Assembly (NCBI GenBank): GCA_040219555.1
Contig: JAVJSF010000007.1
Location: 1 to 31,637 of the forward strand
DNA: 31,637 nt
Source of the DNA: JAVJSF01 sp040219555
GTDB lineage: Bacteria > Actinomycetota > Thermoleophilia > Miltoncostaeales > Miltoncostaeaceae
Direction of reading: 5' to 3'
Positions 16,276 to 25,886 of the stretch are shown piece after piece. The notes under the pieces were generated by a model that did not search any database, was not told the origin of the DNA, and worked only from the letters and a program-made list of their open reading frames with translations. A program made the translations under genes and the position numbers. The first letter of the stretch is position 1, and the number at the start of each line of letters is the position of its first letter.

Positions 16276-16613
16276 ATCGTCTGGGATAGCGTCGTCCCGC
16301 CCATGATGTGCCAGTGCAGATGGTGGACGCTCTGGCGCGCGTCGGGACCGTGGTTGGTGGTCACACGGAATCCGCCCTCCCCCAGGCCCAGGGCCGACGC
16401 CGTGTCGGCGATGAAGCCCAGCATCTCGGCGCGCTCGTCGGGGCCCAGGCCCTCCACGCCGGCGATCGACTCCACGTGGCGCTCGGGGATGACCAGCACG
16501 TGCGTCGGCGACTTCGGGTCGATGTCGTGGAACGCCACGCACCCCCGGTCGCGGGCCACGATCCGGGCAGGGATCTCCCCGGAGACGATCTTGCAGAACA
16601 GGCAATCGGTCAT
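16272..16613 (-). CDS. HIT family (HINT-type) nucleotide-binding hydrolase
   Basis: This 113-residue protein belongs to the histidine-triad superfamily, which hydrolyses nucleoside phosphoramidates and related nucleotide conjugates. The catalytic triad motif is SVHHLHWHIMGG (His98, His100, His102). The N-terminus DCLFCKIVSGEIPA with cysteines at 4 and 7 is typical of bacterial HINT proteins, as is HVLVIPERHVESI. The ATG at 16613 overlaps the mtaB stop by four bases and its own stop overlaps phoH. The physiological substrate cannot be told from sequence. Confidence 0.94.
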   Translation of the reverse strand: MTDCLFCKIVSGEIPARIVARDRGCVAFHDIDPKSPTHVLVIPERHVESIAGVEGLGPDERAEMLGFIADTASALGLGEGGFRVTTNHGPDARQSVHHLHWHIMGGTTLSQTM

Positions 16614-17863
16614 CGCGCCTCCCCGCGCAGGTGGTCGCCGGCGAGGCCGGCGATGGTCACCGGCACCATGTCACCCGGGGCGGCCGCCGTGTCCGCATCC
16701 AGGACCACCCGGCTGTAGTCGGCCGCGAGGCCGACCAGCGTTCCGTCCTCGTGCCGGGTCTCCACCAGGACGGTGTCGGCGCTGCCCACCCGGCCCAGGC
16801 GGTGGGCGAAGGCAAGCCGGTCCGAGAGGTCGCGCACCCGGGCGCTGCGGGCCCTGAGTTCGTCCGGCGCGGTGGGCCCGGGCATCGCGGCCGCCGCGGT
16901 CCCGGGCCGGGGCGAGTACGGGAAGACGTGCACCTTGCTCATCGCGAACTCCTCGGCCATGGCCATGGTGGCCGCCAGCGCCGTCTCGTCCTCGCCCGGG
17001 AAGCCGACGATCACGTCCGTGGTCAGGTTCAGGCCCGGAAGGGCCGCGCGCGCGCGGGAGCAGGCGTCACGGTAGTCGTCGACGGTGTACGAACGGCGCA
17101 TCGCCGCCAGCACCCCGGGGTCGCCCGACTGGAGCGGGATGTGCATGTGCGGCCCCACGACCGGCGTGGCCGCCATCGCCTCGAGCAGGTCGTCGCGGAC
17201 GTCGCCGGGCTCGATGGAGGAGATGCGCAGACGGGCCAGGCCGTCGAGCCGGCCCAGAACGCGCACCAGATCGGCCAGGCCGGCGCCCGAGTCGGGGTCG
17301 CGGTAGCTGCCGATGTTGATGCCCGTCAGCACCAACTCGGGGTGCCCCTCGTCCAGGCGGCGGCGACCGTCGGCGAGGATGCGCGCAAGGGGCCGGCTCT
17401 CGGCTGCCCCACGGGTGGTCGGGATGATGCAGAAGGAGCACTCGTGGTCGCACCCGTTCTGAACCTTCAGGAAGGCGCGGGTGCGCCCCCGGGGCCGCGG
17501 GGCGTCGTCGGTGCACGCCGGCCCCCGGCCACCGCCCAGGTGCTGGACGATCTCCGCCGCGGCCCGGTCCGCCGAGCCCGGCAGCGTGGTCACCGACGGA
17601 CCCTCGAACTGCGCGGCGTGGAGGTTGACCGCGCAGCCCGACACGAAGACACGGCCCGAGCGCGCGCCCCGGTTGGCCTGGCGGCGGCTCTTGCGCTCGG
17701 CCTCGACCGTGAGGGCGCAGGTGTTGACCACGTGCACGTCGGCGGCCTGGGGAGTGGTCTCCACGTGGCCCGCATCCAGCAGCGCATCGCGTATCAGCGA
17801 GGCGTCCGCCTGGCTGACCTTGCAGCCCAGGAAGCGCACCGAGAAGCGAAGGGGCCCGGCCAC
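16610..17863 (-). CDS. mtaB: tRNA N6-threonylcarbamoyladenosine(37) methylthiotransferase MtaB
   Basis: MtaB is a radical SAM methylthiotransferase that turns t6A37 of tRNA into ms2t6A. The 417-residue product has the N-terminal UPF0004 domain with three cluster cysteines at 14 (FLGCKVSQADA), 49 (VVNTCALT) and 77 (VSGCAVN). The radical SAM motif is NGCDHECSFC (Cys 138, 142, 145), followed by PTTRGAAESR, then ELVLTGINIGSY and HIPLQSGDPGVLAAMRR. A short TRAM domain forms the C-terminus. TGINIGSY and the NTCALT form favour MtaB over MiaB or RimO. The start is the GTG at 17863, seven bases after rsmE. Confidence 0.93.
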   Translation of the reverse strand: MAGPLRFSVRFLGCKVSQADASLIRDALLDAGHVETTPQAADVHVVNTCALTVEAERKSRRQANRGARSGRVFVSGCAVNLHAAQFEGPSVTTLPGSADRAAAEIVQHLGGGRGPACTDDAPRPRGRTRAFLKVQNGCDHECSFCIIPTTRGAAESRPLARILADGRRRLDEGHPELVLTGINIGSYRDPDSGAGLADLVRVLGRLDGLARLRISSIEPGDVRDDLLEAMAATPVVGPHMHIPLQSGDPGVLAAMRRSYTVDDYRDACSRARAALPGLNLTTDVIVGFPGEDETALAATMAMAEEFAMSKVHVFPYSPRPGTAAAAMPGPTAPDELRARSARVRDLSDRLAFAHRLGRVGSADTVLVETRHEDGTLVGLAADYSRVVLDADTAAAPGDMVPVTIAGLAGDHLRGEAR

Positions 17864-17870
17864 GGCCCGG

Positions 17871-18608
17871 CTATCCCAGCCCGCCGGCCGCGGCGCAGGC
17901 CAGAGTGGCCGCCGCCATGGCCGCGGTCTCGGCGCGCAGCACGGCCGGACCCAGGTGGGCGCCGGTCCATCCGGCCGCCGCCGCGGCGTCGAGTTCCTCC
18001 GGCGCGAAGCCGGCCTCGGGTCCCACCAGGAGGGTCACGGGCCCCGACCCCGGGGGCCGCGCCGCCAGCGCGTCGCCCAGCGCGACCCCGCCGCGGGGAT
18101 CGATGAGGATGCCGTCTGCGCCAGGTGTCTCGGCCACGATCGCGGCGAACGGTACCAACCCCTCCACCGGCATGAGCCGGGCCCGACCGCACTGGCGGCA
18201 GGCCGCCTCCACCACCCGCCCCAGGCGCTCGGCGCGGCGCGTCCAGGCGTCAGGCTCGGGGGTCCTCCGCACACGCCCGCTGCGCACCACCACCAGGGCT
18301 GCCACCCCCAGCTCGGCGGCCTTCTCGGCCACCAGGTCGAGCCGGCCGGCATCCATCAGGCCCACGCCCAGCAGCACGGGAGCCGGCGCCAGGTCGGGAA
18401 GGCGCTCGCCCACGCGCACCACGACGCGCTCGCCGGCCTCCACCACCTCGGCGCGGTGGCGGATGCCGGCGCCGTCGGCCACCTCCACCGTCTCGCCCAC
18501 CCCCCGGCGGACGACGCGCAACAGGTGGTGGGCGTCCTCGGGTGCCAGCGTGACGCGCCCGCCCTCGGACGGCACCTCCTCCACCAGGTAGCGGAAGACG
18601 TGCCTCAC
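17871..18608 (-). CDS. rsmE: 16S rRNA (uracil(1498)-N3)-methyltransferase RsmE
   Basis: RsmE is a SPOUT-class enzyme that methylates U1498 in the decoding region of 16S rRNA. The 245-residue product opens with a PUA-like region (MRHVFRYLVEE, HHLLRVVRRGVGE) and continues with AEKAAELGVAALVVV, RLGRVVEAACRQCGR and the knot motifs VTLLVGPEAGFAPEEL and HLGPAVLRAETAAMAA. The GTG at 18608 overlaps the prmA stop (GTGA). Its place after dnaJ and prmA matches the common dnaJ-prmA-rsmE order. Confidence 0.95.
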   Translation of the reverse strand: MRHVFRYLVEEVPSEGGRVTLAPEDAHHLLRVVRRGVGETVEVADGAGIRHRAEVVEAGERVVVRVGERLPDLAPAPVLLGVGLMDAGRLDLVAEKAAELGVAALVVVRSGRVRRTPEPDAWTRRAERLGRVVEAACRQCGRARLMPVEGLVPFAAIVAETPGADGILIDPRGGVALGDALAARPPGSGPVTLLVGPEAGFAPEELDAAAAAGWTGAHLGPAVLRAETAAMAAATLACAAAGGLG

Positions 18609-19411
18609 CGGCGGGCGAGTCGGACCGTGCTCCAGCCGTCCTCGTGGGCGCGCTCCGCCTCGATCAGCCCGTGGGGGGCGAACAGGGCGACGGCCCGGTC
18701 GACCTCCTCGGGGCGCAGGCCCGACAGCACCATGTGCGCCGGGCCCGGCGACGGAAGGGCCGGCGCAAGCTCGGCCAGCACCGTGGCCGTGAGGTTCGCC
18801 AGGACGACGTCGGCCCGGGGCAGGCGGTCACGCCCGATCGTCCGCCGGCCGACCGTCAGGCCCACCCCGTTGGCACGCGCGTTGGCCAGGGTGGCATCGA
18901 CGGCGAGCGGGTCGATGTCGAAGGCGCTCACCGGGTCGAACCCCAGGCGGCGAGCCGCGATGGCCAGGACCCCGGTGCCGCAGCCGGCGTCCAGCAGCGA
19001 CCCTCCTGCGGGCAGGGCGCAGAGCATCCGCAGGCACTGGCGGGTGGTGCCGTGCTGAGCGGTGCCGAAGGCCATTCCGGGGTCGATGACCACGTCCAGC
19101 AGCGCGGGGTCCGGGGGTTCCCATGGCGGGCGCACAAGCAGGCGGCCGCCCACCGCCACGGGGCGGTGGGCGTCGTGCATGGCGGTGCGCCAGCGCTCGT
19201 CCTCGGCCATCTGTTCCACCGACGCGGAGACGCCCAGCGCTCCGAGGGCCTCGTCCACGCGGCGGGCGGCCGCGTCCGCGCCGGCGGCCGGCACCCAGAA
19301 CTCCAGGACCGACTCGCCCGTACCGCGCTCCTCCCGCTCGCGAAAGCCGGCGCCGAGCACCTCCGCCAACTCCGGCCCCACCCACTCCGCCGCCTCGCAC
19401 GCCACGCGCAC
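18605..19411 (-). CDS. prmA: Ribosomal protein L11 methyltransferase PrmA
   Basis: PrmA uses S-adenosylmethionine to methylate ribosomal protein L11. The 268-residue product has an N-terminal substrate-binding part followed by the class I methyltransferase domain. It shows the family-specific DPGMAFGTAQHGTTR, the SAM loop LLDAGCGTGVLAIAA, AFDIDPLAVDATLANARANG and the ADVVLANLTATVLAEL motif. The GTG at 19411 is used; homology could start a few codons earlier at a CTG (LNRLSV), so the first residues are uncertain. It follows dnaJ by 28 bases. Confidence 0.92.
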   Translation of the reverse strand: MRVACEAAEWVGPELAEVLGAGFREREERGTGESVLEFWVPAAGADAAARRVDEALGALGVSASVEQMAEDERWRTAMHDAHRPVAVGGRLLVRPPWEPPDPALLDVVIDPGMAFGTAQHGTTRQCLRMLCALPAGGSLLDAGCGTGVLAIAARRLGFDPVSAFDIDPLAVDATLANARANGVGLTVGRRTIGRDRLPRADVVLANLTATVLAELAPALPSPGPAHMVLSGLRPEEVDRAVALFAPHGLIEAERAHEDGWSTVRLARR

Positions 19412-19439
19412 GGACAGCCGGTTCAGCGCGGGGGCGGCG

Positions 19440-20561
19440 TCAGCGGAAGGCGTGCTTGAGGCGATCGAAGAACCCCTCGTCCTCGCGGTAGCTGCGCTCG
19501 TCGAGGCGATCGGCCAGCGCCTCCACGGCCCGGCGGTCCTCGTCGCCGCGCACCCGCGGGACGCGCACCTCCACCACCACGCGCTGATCGCCGCGCCGGC
19601 GCCCGCCCACCTGGGGAAAGCCCTTGCCCGAGAGCACGAACTCGTCCCCGGGCTGGGTCCCGGGGCGCAACTCCACCTCGGCCTCGCCGTCGATGGTGGG
19701 CACGCTCAGCGTGGCGCCGATCATCGCGTCGGTCACCGGGACGGCGACGCGGGTCACCACGTCCAGGCCGTCCCGGACGAAGCGCTCATCCTCGGCCACC
19801 GCCACCTGCACGTACAGGTCGCCGGCGGGAGCCCCGGGCTCGCCGGCCGCTCCGCCGCCGGACATGCGGATGCTCTGGCCGTGCGCGATCCCGGCCGGGA
19901 TCTCGATACTCACGGTCCGGGTCGACCGCGCGCGGCCCGCGCCGCGGCAGGAGGCGCAGGGGGTGCTCGGGATCGCCCCCTTCCCGCGGCACTGCGGGCA
20001 CACCTGCTCACGCACCAACTGGCCCAGGGGGCTGCGCGTCACCTGGCGGACCCGCCCGGCGCCGGAGCAGGTCGGGCAGGTGTCGAGGCTCGCGCCCTCG
20101 GCGGCGCCGGTCCCCTCGCAGGTCTCACAGGCCCCCACCACCTCGTAGGTGACCTCGCGCTCGGTGCCGGCGGCGGACTCGGCGAAGCCGATCTCCACCA
20201 CCACGCCCACGTCGTCGCCGGGCGCGGGACCCTGGCGGCCGAACGGCGAGCCGCCGCCGAACCCGGCTCCGCCGAAGAGGGAGTCGAACAGGTCCTGGAA
20301 CGAGACGTTGCCGAAGTCCGGACCGCCCCCGCCGCCGGCACCTCGCAGGCCCTCCTCGCCGTAGCGGTCGTAGATCTGCCGCCGCTGCGGGTCGGACAGG
20401 GTCTCGTAGGCCGTCGCCGCCGCCTTGAACTGGGCCTCGGCGTCCGCCGAGGGGTTCACGTCGGGGTGCAGCTCGCGCGCCCGCCGGCGGAAGGCCTTCT
20501 TTATCTCGTCCTCGCCGGCCGAGCGGTCGACGCCGAGGATCTCGTAGTAATCATTCGCCAT
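19440..20561 (-). CDS. dnaJ: Chaperone protein DnaJ (type I Hsp40)
   Basis: DnaJ delivers unfolded proteins to DnaK and stimulates its ATPase. The 373-residue product has a complete J-domain with the HPD motif at 32-34, a Gly/Phe-rich linker (about 74-110), and four zinc-finger repeats CETCEGTG, CPTCSGAG, CPQCRGKG and CASCRGAG. Substrate-binding domains follow. No dnaK or grpE lies nearby. The ATG at 20561 has no Shine-Dalgarno sequence; TACACT sits 11 bases upstream, so the leader is very short or absent. It heads the operon that runs to era. No CIRCE repeat is seen in the 78-base gap upstream. Confidence 0.96.
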   Translation of the reverse strand: MANDYYEILGVDRSAGEDEIKKAFRRRARELHPDVNPSADAEAQFKAAATAYETLSDPQRRQIYDRYGEEGLRGAGGGGGPDFGNVSFQDLFDSLFGGAGFGGGSPFGRQGPAPGDDVGVVVEIGFAESAAGTEREVTYEVVGACETCEGTGAAEGASLDTCPTCSGAGRVRQVTRSPLGQLVREQVCPQCRGKGAIPSTPCASCRGAGRARSTRTVSIEIPAGIAHGQSIRMSGGGAAGEPGAPAGDLYVQVAVAEDERFVRDGLDVVTRVAVPVTDAMIGATLSVPTIDGEAEVELRPGTQPGDEFVLSGKGFPQVGGRRRGDQRVVVEVRVPRVRGDEDRRAVEALADRLDERSYREDEGFFDRLKHAFR

Positions 20562-20572
20562 ATGGGCCGATC

Positions 20573-20578
20573 AGTGTA
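20573..20578 (-). promoter_or_regulatory. Putative -10 box TACACT of the dnaJ-era operon
   Basis: TACACT lies 11 bases before the dnaJ ATG in an AT-richer patch just downstream of the terminator hairpin at 20600-20629. Its -35 region would fall near the hairpin and shows no clear match to TTGACA. Confidence 0.4.
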
Positions 20579-20599
20579 ATGCCCGACGCCATCACAGGG

Positions 20600-20629
20600 C
20601 CCCCGGGGCGCCCAAGGGCGCCCCGGGGG
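20600..20629 (-). terminator. Strong hairpin terminator after the 20640 lipoprotein gene
   Basis: CCCCCGGGGCGCCC at 20600-20613 and GGGCGCCCCGGGGG at 20616-20629 are perfect complements with AA between them. The hairpin begins 10 bases past the minus-strand stop at 20640. No T-run follows, so it would be a stem-only terminator of the kind common in high-GC actinobacteria. It insulates dnaJ from upstream transcription. Confidence 0.8.
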
Positions 20630-20639
20630 TCGCCCGCCA

Positions 20640-21104
20640 CTACGGCGTGCCGCCGAACTGCGAGGCGAGGTCGGCCGGGTTGATGTCGCACCGCTCGAAC
20701 AGCTCGAACGCGCCGGACCCGAGGATCGCAGCGGGGTTGTCCGGGTCGATGTTCTCCGACAGCTCGAGGGACCCCTCGATCATGCAGCGGGCCTGGTCCT
20801 CGCTCAGCCCGAGGATCTGCATGTAGGCCTGGACGGCCTGGTCGATCTCCTCATCGGTCGGCGCCGCACCGCTCGTGCCGCCGTCACCGCTGCCGTCGTC
20901 CGATTCCGGGACCCCTCCGGGGATCACGTCGGGGATGGACTCGGTCGGGACCGACTCGGCGGGGTCACCCTCGGTCACCGTGACCTGCTCGGTGACGGTG
21001 GTCGCCGTCGTCTCCTCGTCGTCCCCGCCGCAGCCGGCCACCACTCCGGTGCCGAGCACGAGCGCGGCCATGCAGGCCGCCAGACGGGCTCTGTGAGCAC
21101 GCAT
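20640..21104 (-). CDS. Putative lipoprotein with acidic Thr/Ser linker, unknown function
   Basis: The 154-residue product has a basic start (MRAHRARLAA), a hydrophobic core and a lipobox VVAGC (Cys25), so it is a predicted exported lipoprotein. Residues about 28-80 are a low-complexity linker rich in Asp, Glu, Thr, Ser and Pro. The C-terminal about 70 residues form a small, probably helical domain (TDEEIDQAVQAYMQILGLSE, ending NPADLASQFGG) with two cysteines (ARCMIE and FERCDI) that may form a disulfide. I do not recognise the family. ATG 21104 is chosen over ATG 21119 because GGGAGGGGAG lies directly upstream of it. The gene has its own terminator and lies between hrcA's operon and dnaJ. Confidence 0.75.
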   Translation of the reverse strand: MRAHRARLAACMAALVLGTGVVAGCGGDDEETTATTVTEQVTVTEGDPAESVPTESIPDVIPGGVPESDDGSGDGGTSGAAPTDEEIDQAVQAYMQILGLSEDQARCMIEGSLELSENIDPDNPAAILGSGAFELFERCDINPADLASQFGGTP

Positions 21105-21196
21105 CTGCTCCCCTCCCATTCGTCCTTGCGGGCGCCGGGCCCGCCGGTCCCCGAGGATGCTACCCCGCGGGCCCGGACGAGGCGGCGGGCCGCCGG

Positions 21197-21850
21197 CTAG
21201 CGGTCGTCGAGGTCGTCGTCCTCGAGGTCGCCCTCCTCCTCGTCGTCCTCCTCCATGTGATGGGCGAGGTTGACCTGGAAGTCGTCCAGCAGCGTGTGGG
21301 CGTCATCCAGCGAGGGGGCGCTCGCCAGCAGGCTGGCCAGGGTGCGCGCGTCGCGGGCCACCAGGTGGTCCACGGTGCCCTCCTCGATCCAGAACGGCGC
21401 CGCGTCGGGATCCTGGCGCAGCAACTCCAGCGCCTGGTGGCCGCAATCGAGGGTGTAGATGGCCACGGCGAAGCGGCTGCCGCCCGGGCTCCCGTCGCCG
21501 GGCTCCCAGTCCATGAGCGGCCCCGAGCGCAGGCCCCCGGGCTCCACCACCTCGGTCGCCAGGTCCAGGCCGCTCCAGGTCTGATCCACGGGCACGCGAA
21601 GGTCGAACAGGAGCCCCTCGGCGTCCTCCACCTTGTCGGCCGCGGTGGCCAGCACGGCCGCCAGCCAGTGGGCCTCGGCGAACGAGAGCCCGGTGAACAG
21701 GTCCGAGTCGTCGAGCAGCGGCGACAGCTGGGCCTCGGCGCGCGTGCTGATGCCCACGGCGTACTCCTCGGGACCGGTGGCGCCGGCCTCGATCTTGGCG
21801 AGCACGCGCACCGCGGCCCTCGCGTCGCCGCGCAGCGGACGGCGCCACAC
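21197..21850 (-). CDS. Hypothetical protein with acidic C-terminal tail, downstream of hrcA
   Basis: The 217-residue product is not recognised. It is soluble-looking with no signal peptide. Its features are a helical N-terminal part (ARAAVRVLAKIEAG), a segment SFAEAHWLAAVLATAADKVE, a strand-like RFAVAIYTLDCGHQALELL, DRTLASLLASAPSL-like helices near the end, and a very acidic tail after residue 197 (EEDDEEEGDLEDDDLDD). Codon positions and composition look coding throughout. The only start codon seen is the GTG at 21850, without a good ribosome binding site; the frame stays open a little further upstream toward the hrcA stop, so the true N-terminus may be a few codons longer with a rare start. 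It lies 23 bases after hrcA and is probably co-transcribed. Confidence 0.75.
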   Translation of the reverse strand: MWRRPLRGDARAAVRVLAKIEAGATGPEEYAVGISTRAEAQLSPLLDDSDLFTGLSFAEAHWLAAVLATAADKVEDAEGLLFDLRVPVDQTWSGLDLATEVVEPGGLRSGPLMDWEPGDGSPGGSRFAVAIYTLDCGHQALELLRQDPDAAPFWIEEGTVDHLVARDARTLASLLASAPSLDDAHTLLDDFQVNLAHHMEEDDEEEGDLEDDDLDDR

Positions 21851-21873
21851 CTCGAGGATCTCGTACCGGTCGT

Positions 21874-22926
21874 CTATTCGAACACCTCTTCCACGTACCG
21901 GGACAGGATCTGGGCCGCCTCGCGCACCGTGGCCATGGCCAGCCGGTAGTCCATGCGCGTGGGGCCGAACAGGGACACCGTACCGAGATTACGACGGGGA
22001 ATCCCGTAGTTGGCGGCCACCATGGTGAGGCCCGCCAGGTTGCGGTCGGGGAGCTCCTCGCCGATGCGCAGGTAGACCTGATTGCGCGAGAGCGCACCGC
22101 GCAGCATGTCCAGCAGGGCGTAGCGCTCCTCCAGGGTGGCCATGAGGTGATCGATGGCCAGCAGGTCCAGGTGGCGCTGGTCGGCCAGGAAGCGCGCGCG
22201 GCCCCCCACGTAGATGCCGCCGGCCGGCTCGTCGAGCTCGGTGATGGCCGGGGCGACGGCGCCGAGGAAGGCGCGCTCCGCGGCACCCAGCGAGGGGTCC
22301 TGCAGCCGGCTGGCGATCATGCGGGCGCCCACCGCCAGCCCCGTCAGGCGCTCGTTCAGGAAGGCGCCCGCCCAGTCGGCCAGACCCCGGTCCACCGGGC
22401 GGTCGAAGGCCATCACGCGCTTGGTGACCGCGCCGGTGGACGTGATGACCACCACCATCACCAGCTGGGGCTGCAGCAGCAGCACCTCGATGTGGCGCAC
22501 GGTCGAGCTCTCGGGGGCCGGCGCGGTGACCAGTGCCAGCAGGTTGGTCACCTGGGCGACGGTCTCGGCCAGGCTCTCGAGCGCGGCGTCCACCTCGCGG
22601 CGCATCTCCGTGACCTCCAGCACCTCGGCCAGGGCCGGCGTCCCGTCGCCGGGCGCCTCGCGGGACACCAACTGATCCGCGTAGTAGCGGTAGCCCCGGT
22701 CGGTGGGCACGCGGCCGGCCGAGGTGTGCGGGTGGTCCAGGTAGCCCAGCTCCTCCAGGCGGGCCAGCTCGTAGCGCACGGTGGAGGCGGCGTACTCGAT
22801 CCCCTCGGCCCCGGCGATGTGCTTGCTGCCCACCGGGTTCCCGTTGGCGATGTAGCCCTCCACCACGAGGCGCAGGATCGCCTCCTGGCGCGGCTTCAGC
22901 TGCTCGGACACGGGTTCCTCGCTCAT
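21874..22926 (-). CDS. hrcA: Heat-inducible transcription repressor HrcA
   Basis: HrcA represses heat-shock chaperone operons by binding CIRCE inverted repeats. The 350-residue product has an N-terminal winged helix (LKPRQEAILRLVVEGYIANG, GSKHIAG, YAASTVRYELARLEELGYL, HPHTSAGRVPTDRGYRYY) and a C-terminal GAF-like dimerisation part ending VSLFGPTRMDYRLAMATV. All are standard family segments. The ATG at 22926 overlaps the hemW stop (ATGA). No CIRCE element is visible in this window, so its targets (groEL or dnaK operons) are presumably elsewhere. Confidence 0.96.
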   Translation of the reverse strand: MSEEPVSEQLKPRQEAILRLVVEGYIANGNPVGSKHIAGAEGIEYAASTVRYELARLEELGYLDHPHTSAGRVPTDRGYRYYADQLVSREAPGDGTPALAEVLEVTEMRREVDAALESLAETVAQVTNLLALVTAPAPESSTVRHIEVLLLQPQLVMVVVITSTGAVTKRVMAFDRPVDRGLADWAGAFLNERLTGLAVGARMIASRLQDPSLGAAERAFLGAVAPAITELDEPAGGIYVGGRARFLADQRHLDLLAIDHLMATLEERYALLDMLRGALSRNQVYLRIGEELPDRNLAGLTMVAANYGIPRRNLGTVSLFGPTRMDYRLAMATVREAAQILSRYVEEVFE

Positions 22927-24050
22927 GCGAACTCCATCAACCGGTGCAGGATGGCGTTCTGGACGAAGCGCCCTTCCCGCGTGAGGACCACGGACTCTTC
23001 ATCGTGGCGCACCAGGCCCGCGCGCTCCAGCGGAACGAGCGCCTCCGGGTGGTCCGGGGGTCCGGCCCACGCGCGGTCGACCCCCTCCTGGCGGCGCAGC
23101 CCCAGCATCCACCGCTCGCGCCGGCGGTCGTCGTCGTCCAGGGCCTCGCCTGTGCGCCGCGGGTCGCCGCCGGCCGCCAGGGCGGCGATGTAGGGCTCGA
23201 GCCCGGGCGCGTTGCGCCAGCGCCGGCCCCCGACGGTGCTGACGGCCCCCACCCCCACCCCCAGGTAGTCGGCCGCGCCCCAGTAGGCGAGCGAGTGGCG
23301 GCACTCGTGGCCCGGGCGGGCGAAGTTGGCGGTCTCGTACCAGCGGTAACCGGCGTCCTCCAGCGCGCCGACGGTCCAGCGGTAGGCGTCGGCGGCCTCG
23401 TCCTCGTCCACGGGGGCGGTGCCGCGGCGGGCCAGCGCCGAGCCCGGCTTCATCTCCAGCTCGTACCAGGAGAGATGGTCGGGGCCGGCCTCCAGCACCT
23501 CGGCCAGATCTTGCTCCAGGTCGGCCCGGCCCTGCCCCGGCACGCCGAACAGGAGGTCCATCGCAACGCTGCGGATCCCCTCGCGCCGGGCGCACCGCAG
23601 CGCGGCGCGGCACTGATCCGGGCCGGCGGCCCGGTCGAGGGCATCGAGCACGTGGGGCTGGAACGACTGCACGCCCAGGGAGACCCGCGTGACCCCCATC
23701 GCGGCGAGGGCCGCGAACGCCTCGGCGTCGACGGTCTCGGGGTTGGCCTCCACGGTCACCTCGGCTCCGGGGGCCAGGTGGGGGCGCACGGCCTCCATGA
23801 GGACCGCCAGCCGCGCGGGGCGCATGAGGGTGGGCGTGCCGCCGCCCAGGAACACCGACTCCAGGGAGCCCAGGCGCCCGCGCTCGCGCCGCAACTCGCC
23901 CAGCAGCGCGTCCAGGTAGGCGTCGCGGCGTCCCAGCGACCCCACCTCGACCACGAACGCGCAGTAGCCGCACCGCGCCGCGCAGAACGGCAGGTGCACG
24001 TACAGGTGCCGCGCCCCCGCCACCGGGGAGACGGCCGCCGGGCTGGTCAC
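22923..24050 (-). CDS. hemW: Radical SAM heme chaperone HemW
   Basis: HemW is a haem-binding radical SAM protein related to HemN, thought to insert haem into respiratory enzymes; it was long annotated as oxygen-independent coproporphyrinogen oxidase. The 375-residue product has HLPFCAARCGYCAFVVE with the cluster cysteines at 23, 27 and 30, then SVFLGGGTPTLM, VEANPETVD, VSLGVQSFQPHVLDALDR, AMDLLFGVPGQ and the C-terminal winged helix. True HemN has an extra N-terminal region and a fourth cysteine (CX2CXC), which is absent here. The GTG at 24050 follows lepA by four bases, the classical lepA-hemW-hrcA order. Confidence 0.94.
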   Translation of the reverse strand: MTSPAAVSPVAGARHLYVHLPFCAARCGYCAFVVEVGSLGRRDAYLDALLGELRRERGRLGSLESVFLGGGTPTLMRPARLAVLMEAVRPHLAPGAEVTVEANPETVDAEAFAALAAMGVTRVSLGVQSFQPHVLDALDRAAGPDQCRAALRCARREGIRSVAMDLLFGVPGQGRADLEQDLAEVLEAGPDHLSWYELEMKPGSALARRGTAPVDEDEAADAYRWTVGALEDAGYRWYETANFARPGHECRHSLAYWGAADYLGVGVGAVSTVGGRRWRNAPGLEPYIAALAAGGDPRRTGEALDDDDRRRERWMLGLRRQEGVDRAWAGPPDHPEALVPLERAGLVRHDEESVVLTREGRFVQNAILHRLMEFA

Positions 24051-24054
24051 TCCC

Positions 24055-25881
<1,827 letters not shown>

Positions 25882-25886
25882 GCGGG

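Noticed and set aside
15917..16306. Plus-strand frame opposite phoH
   Set aside because: Ser/Thr/Ala/Arg-rich shadow of phoH with no recognisable motif.
20562..20639. CIRCE or HAIR heat-shock operator before dnaJ
   Set aside because: No TTAGCACTC/GAGTGCTAA or CTTGAGT-N7-ACTCAAG pattern is present; the gap holds only the terminator hairpin and a possible -10 box.
21128..21194. Short inverted repeats GCGGGC-N5-GCCCGC and GGCGGC-N2-GCCGCC as terminators of the gene ending at 21197
   Set aside because: Stems are only six bases of pure G/C without T-runs, and such patterns arise readily by chance in this sequence; kept as a note only.
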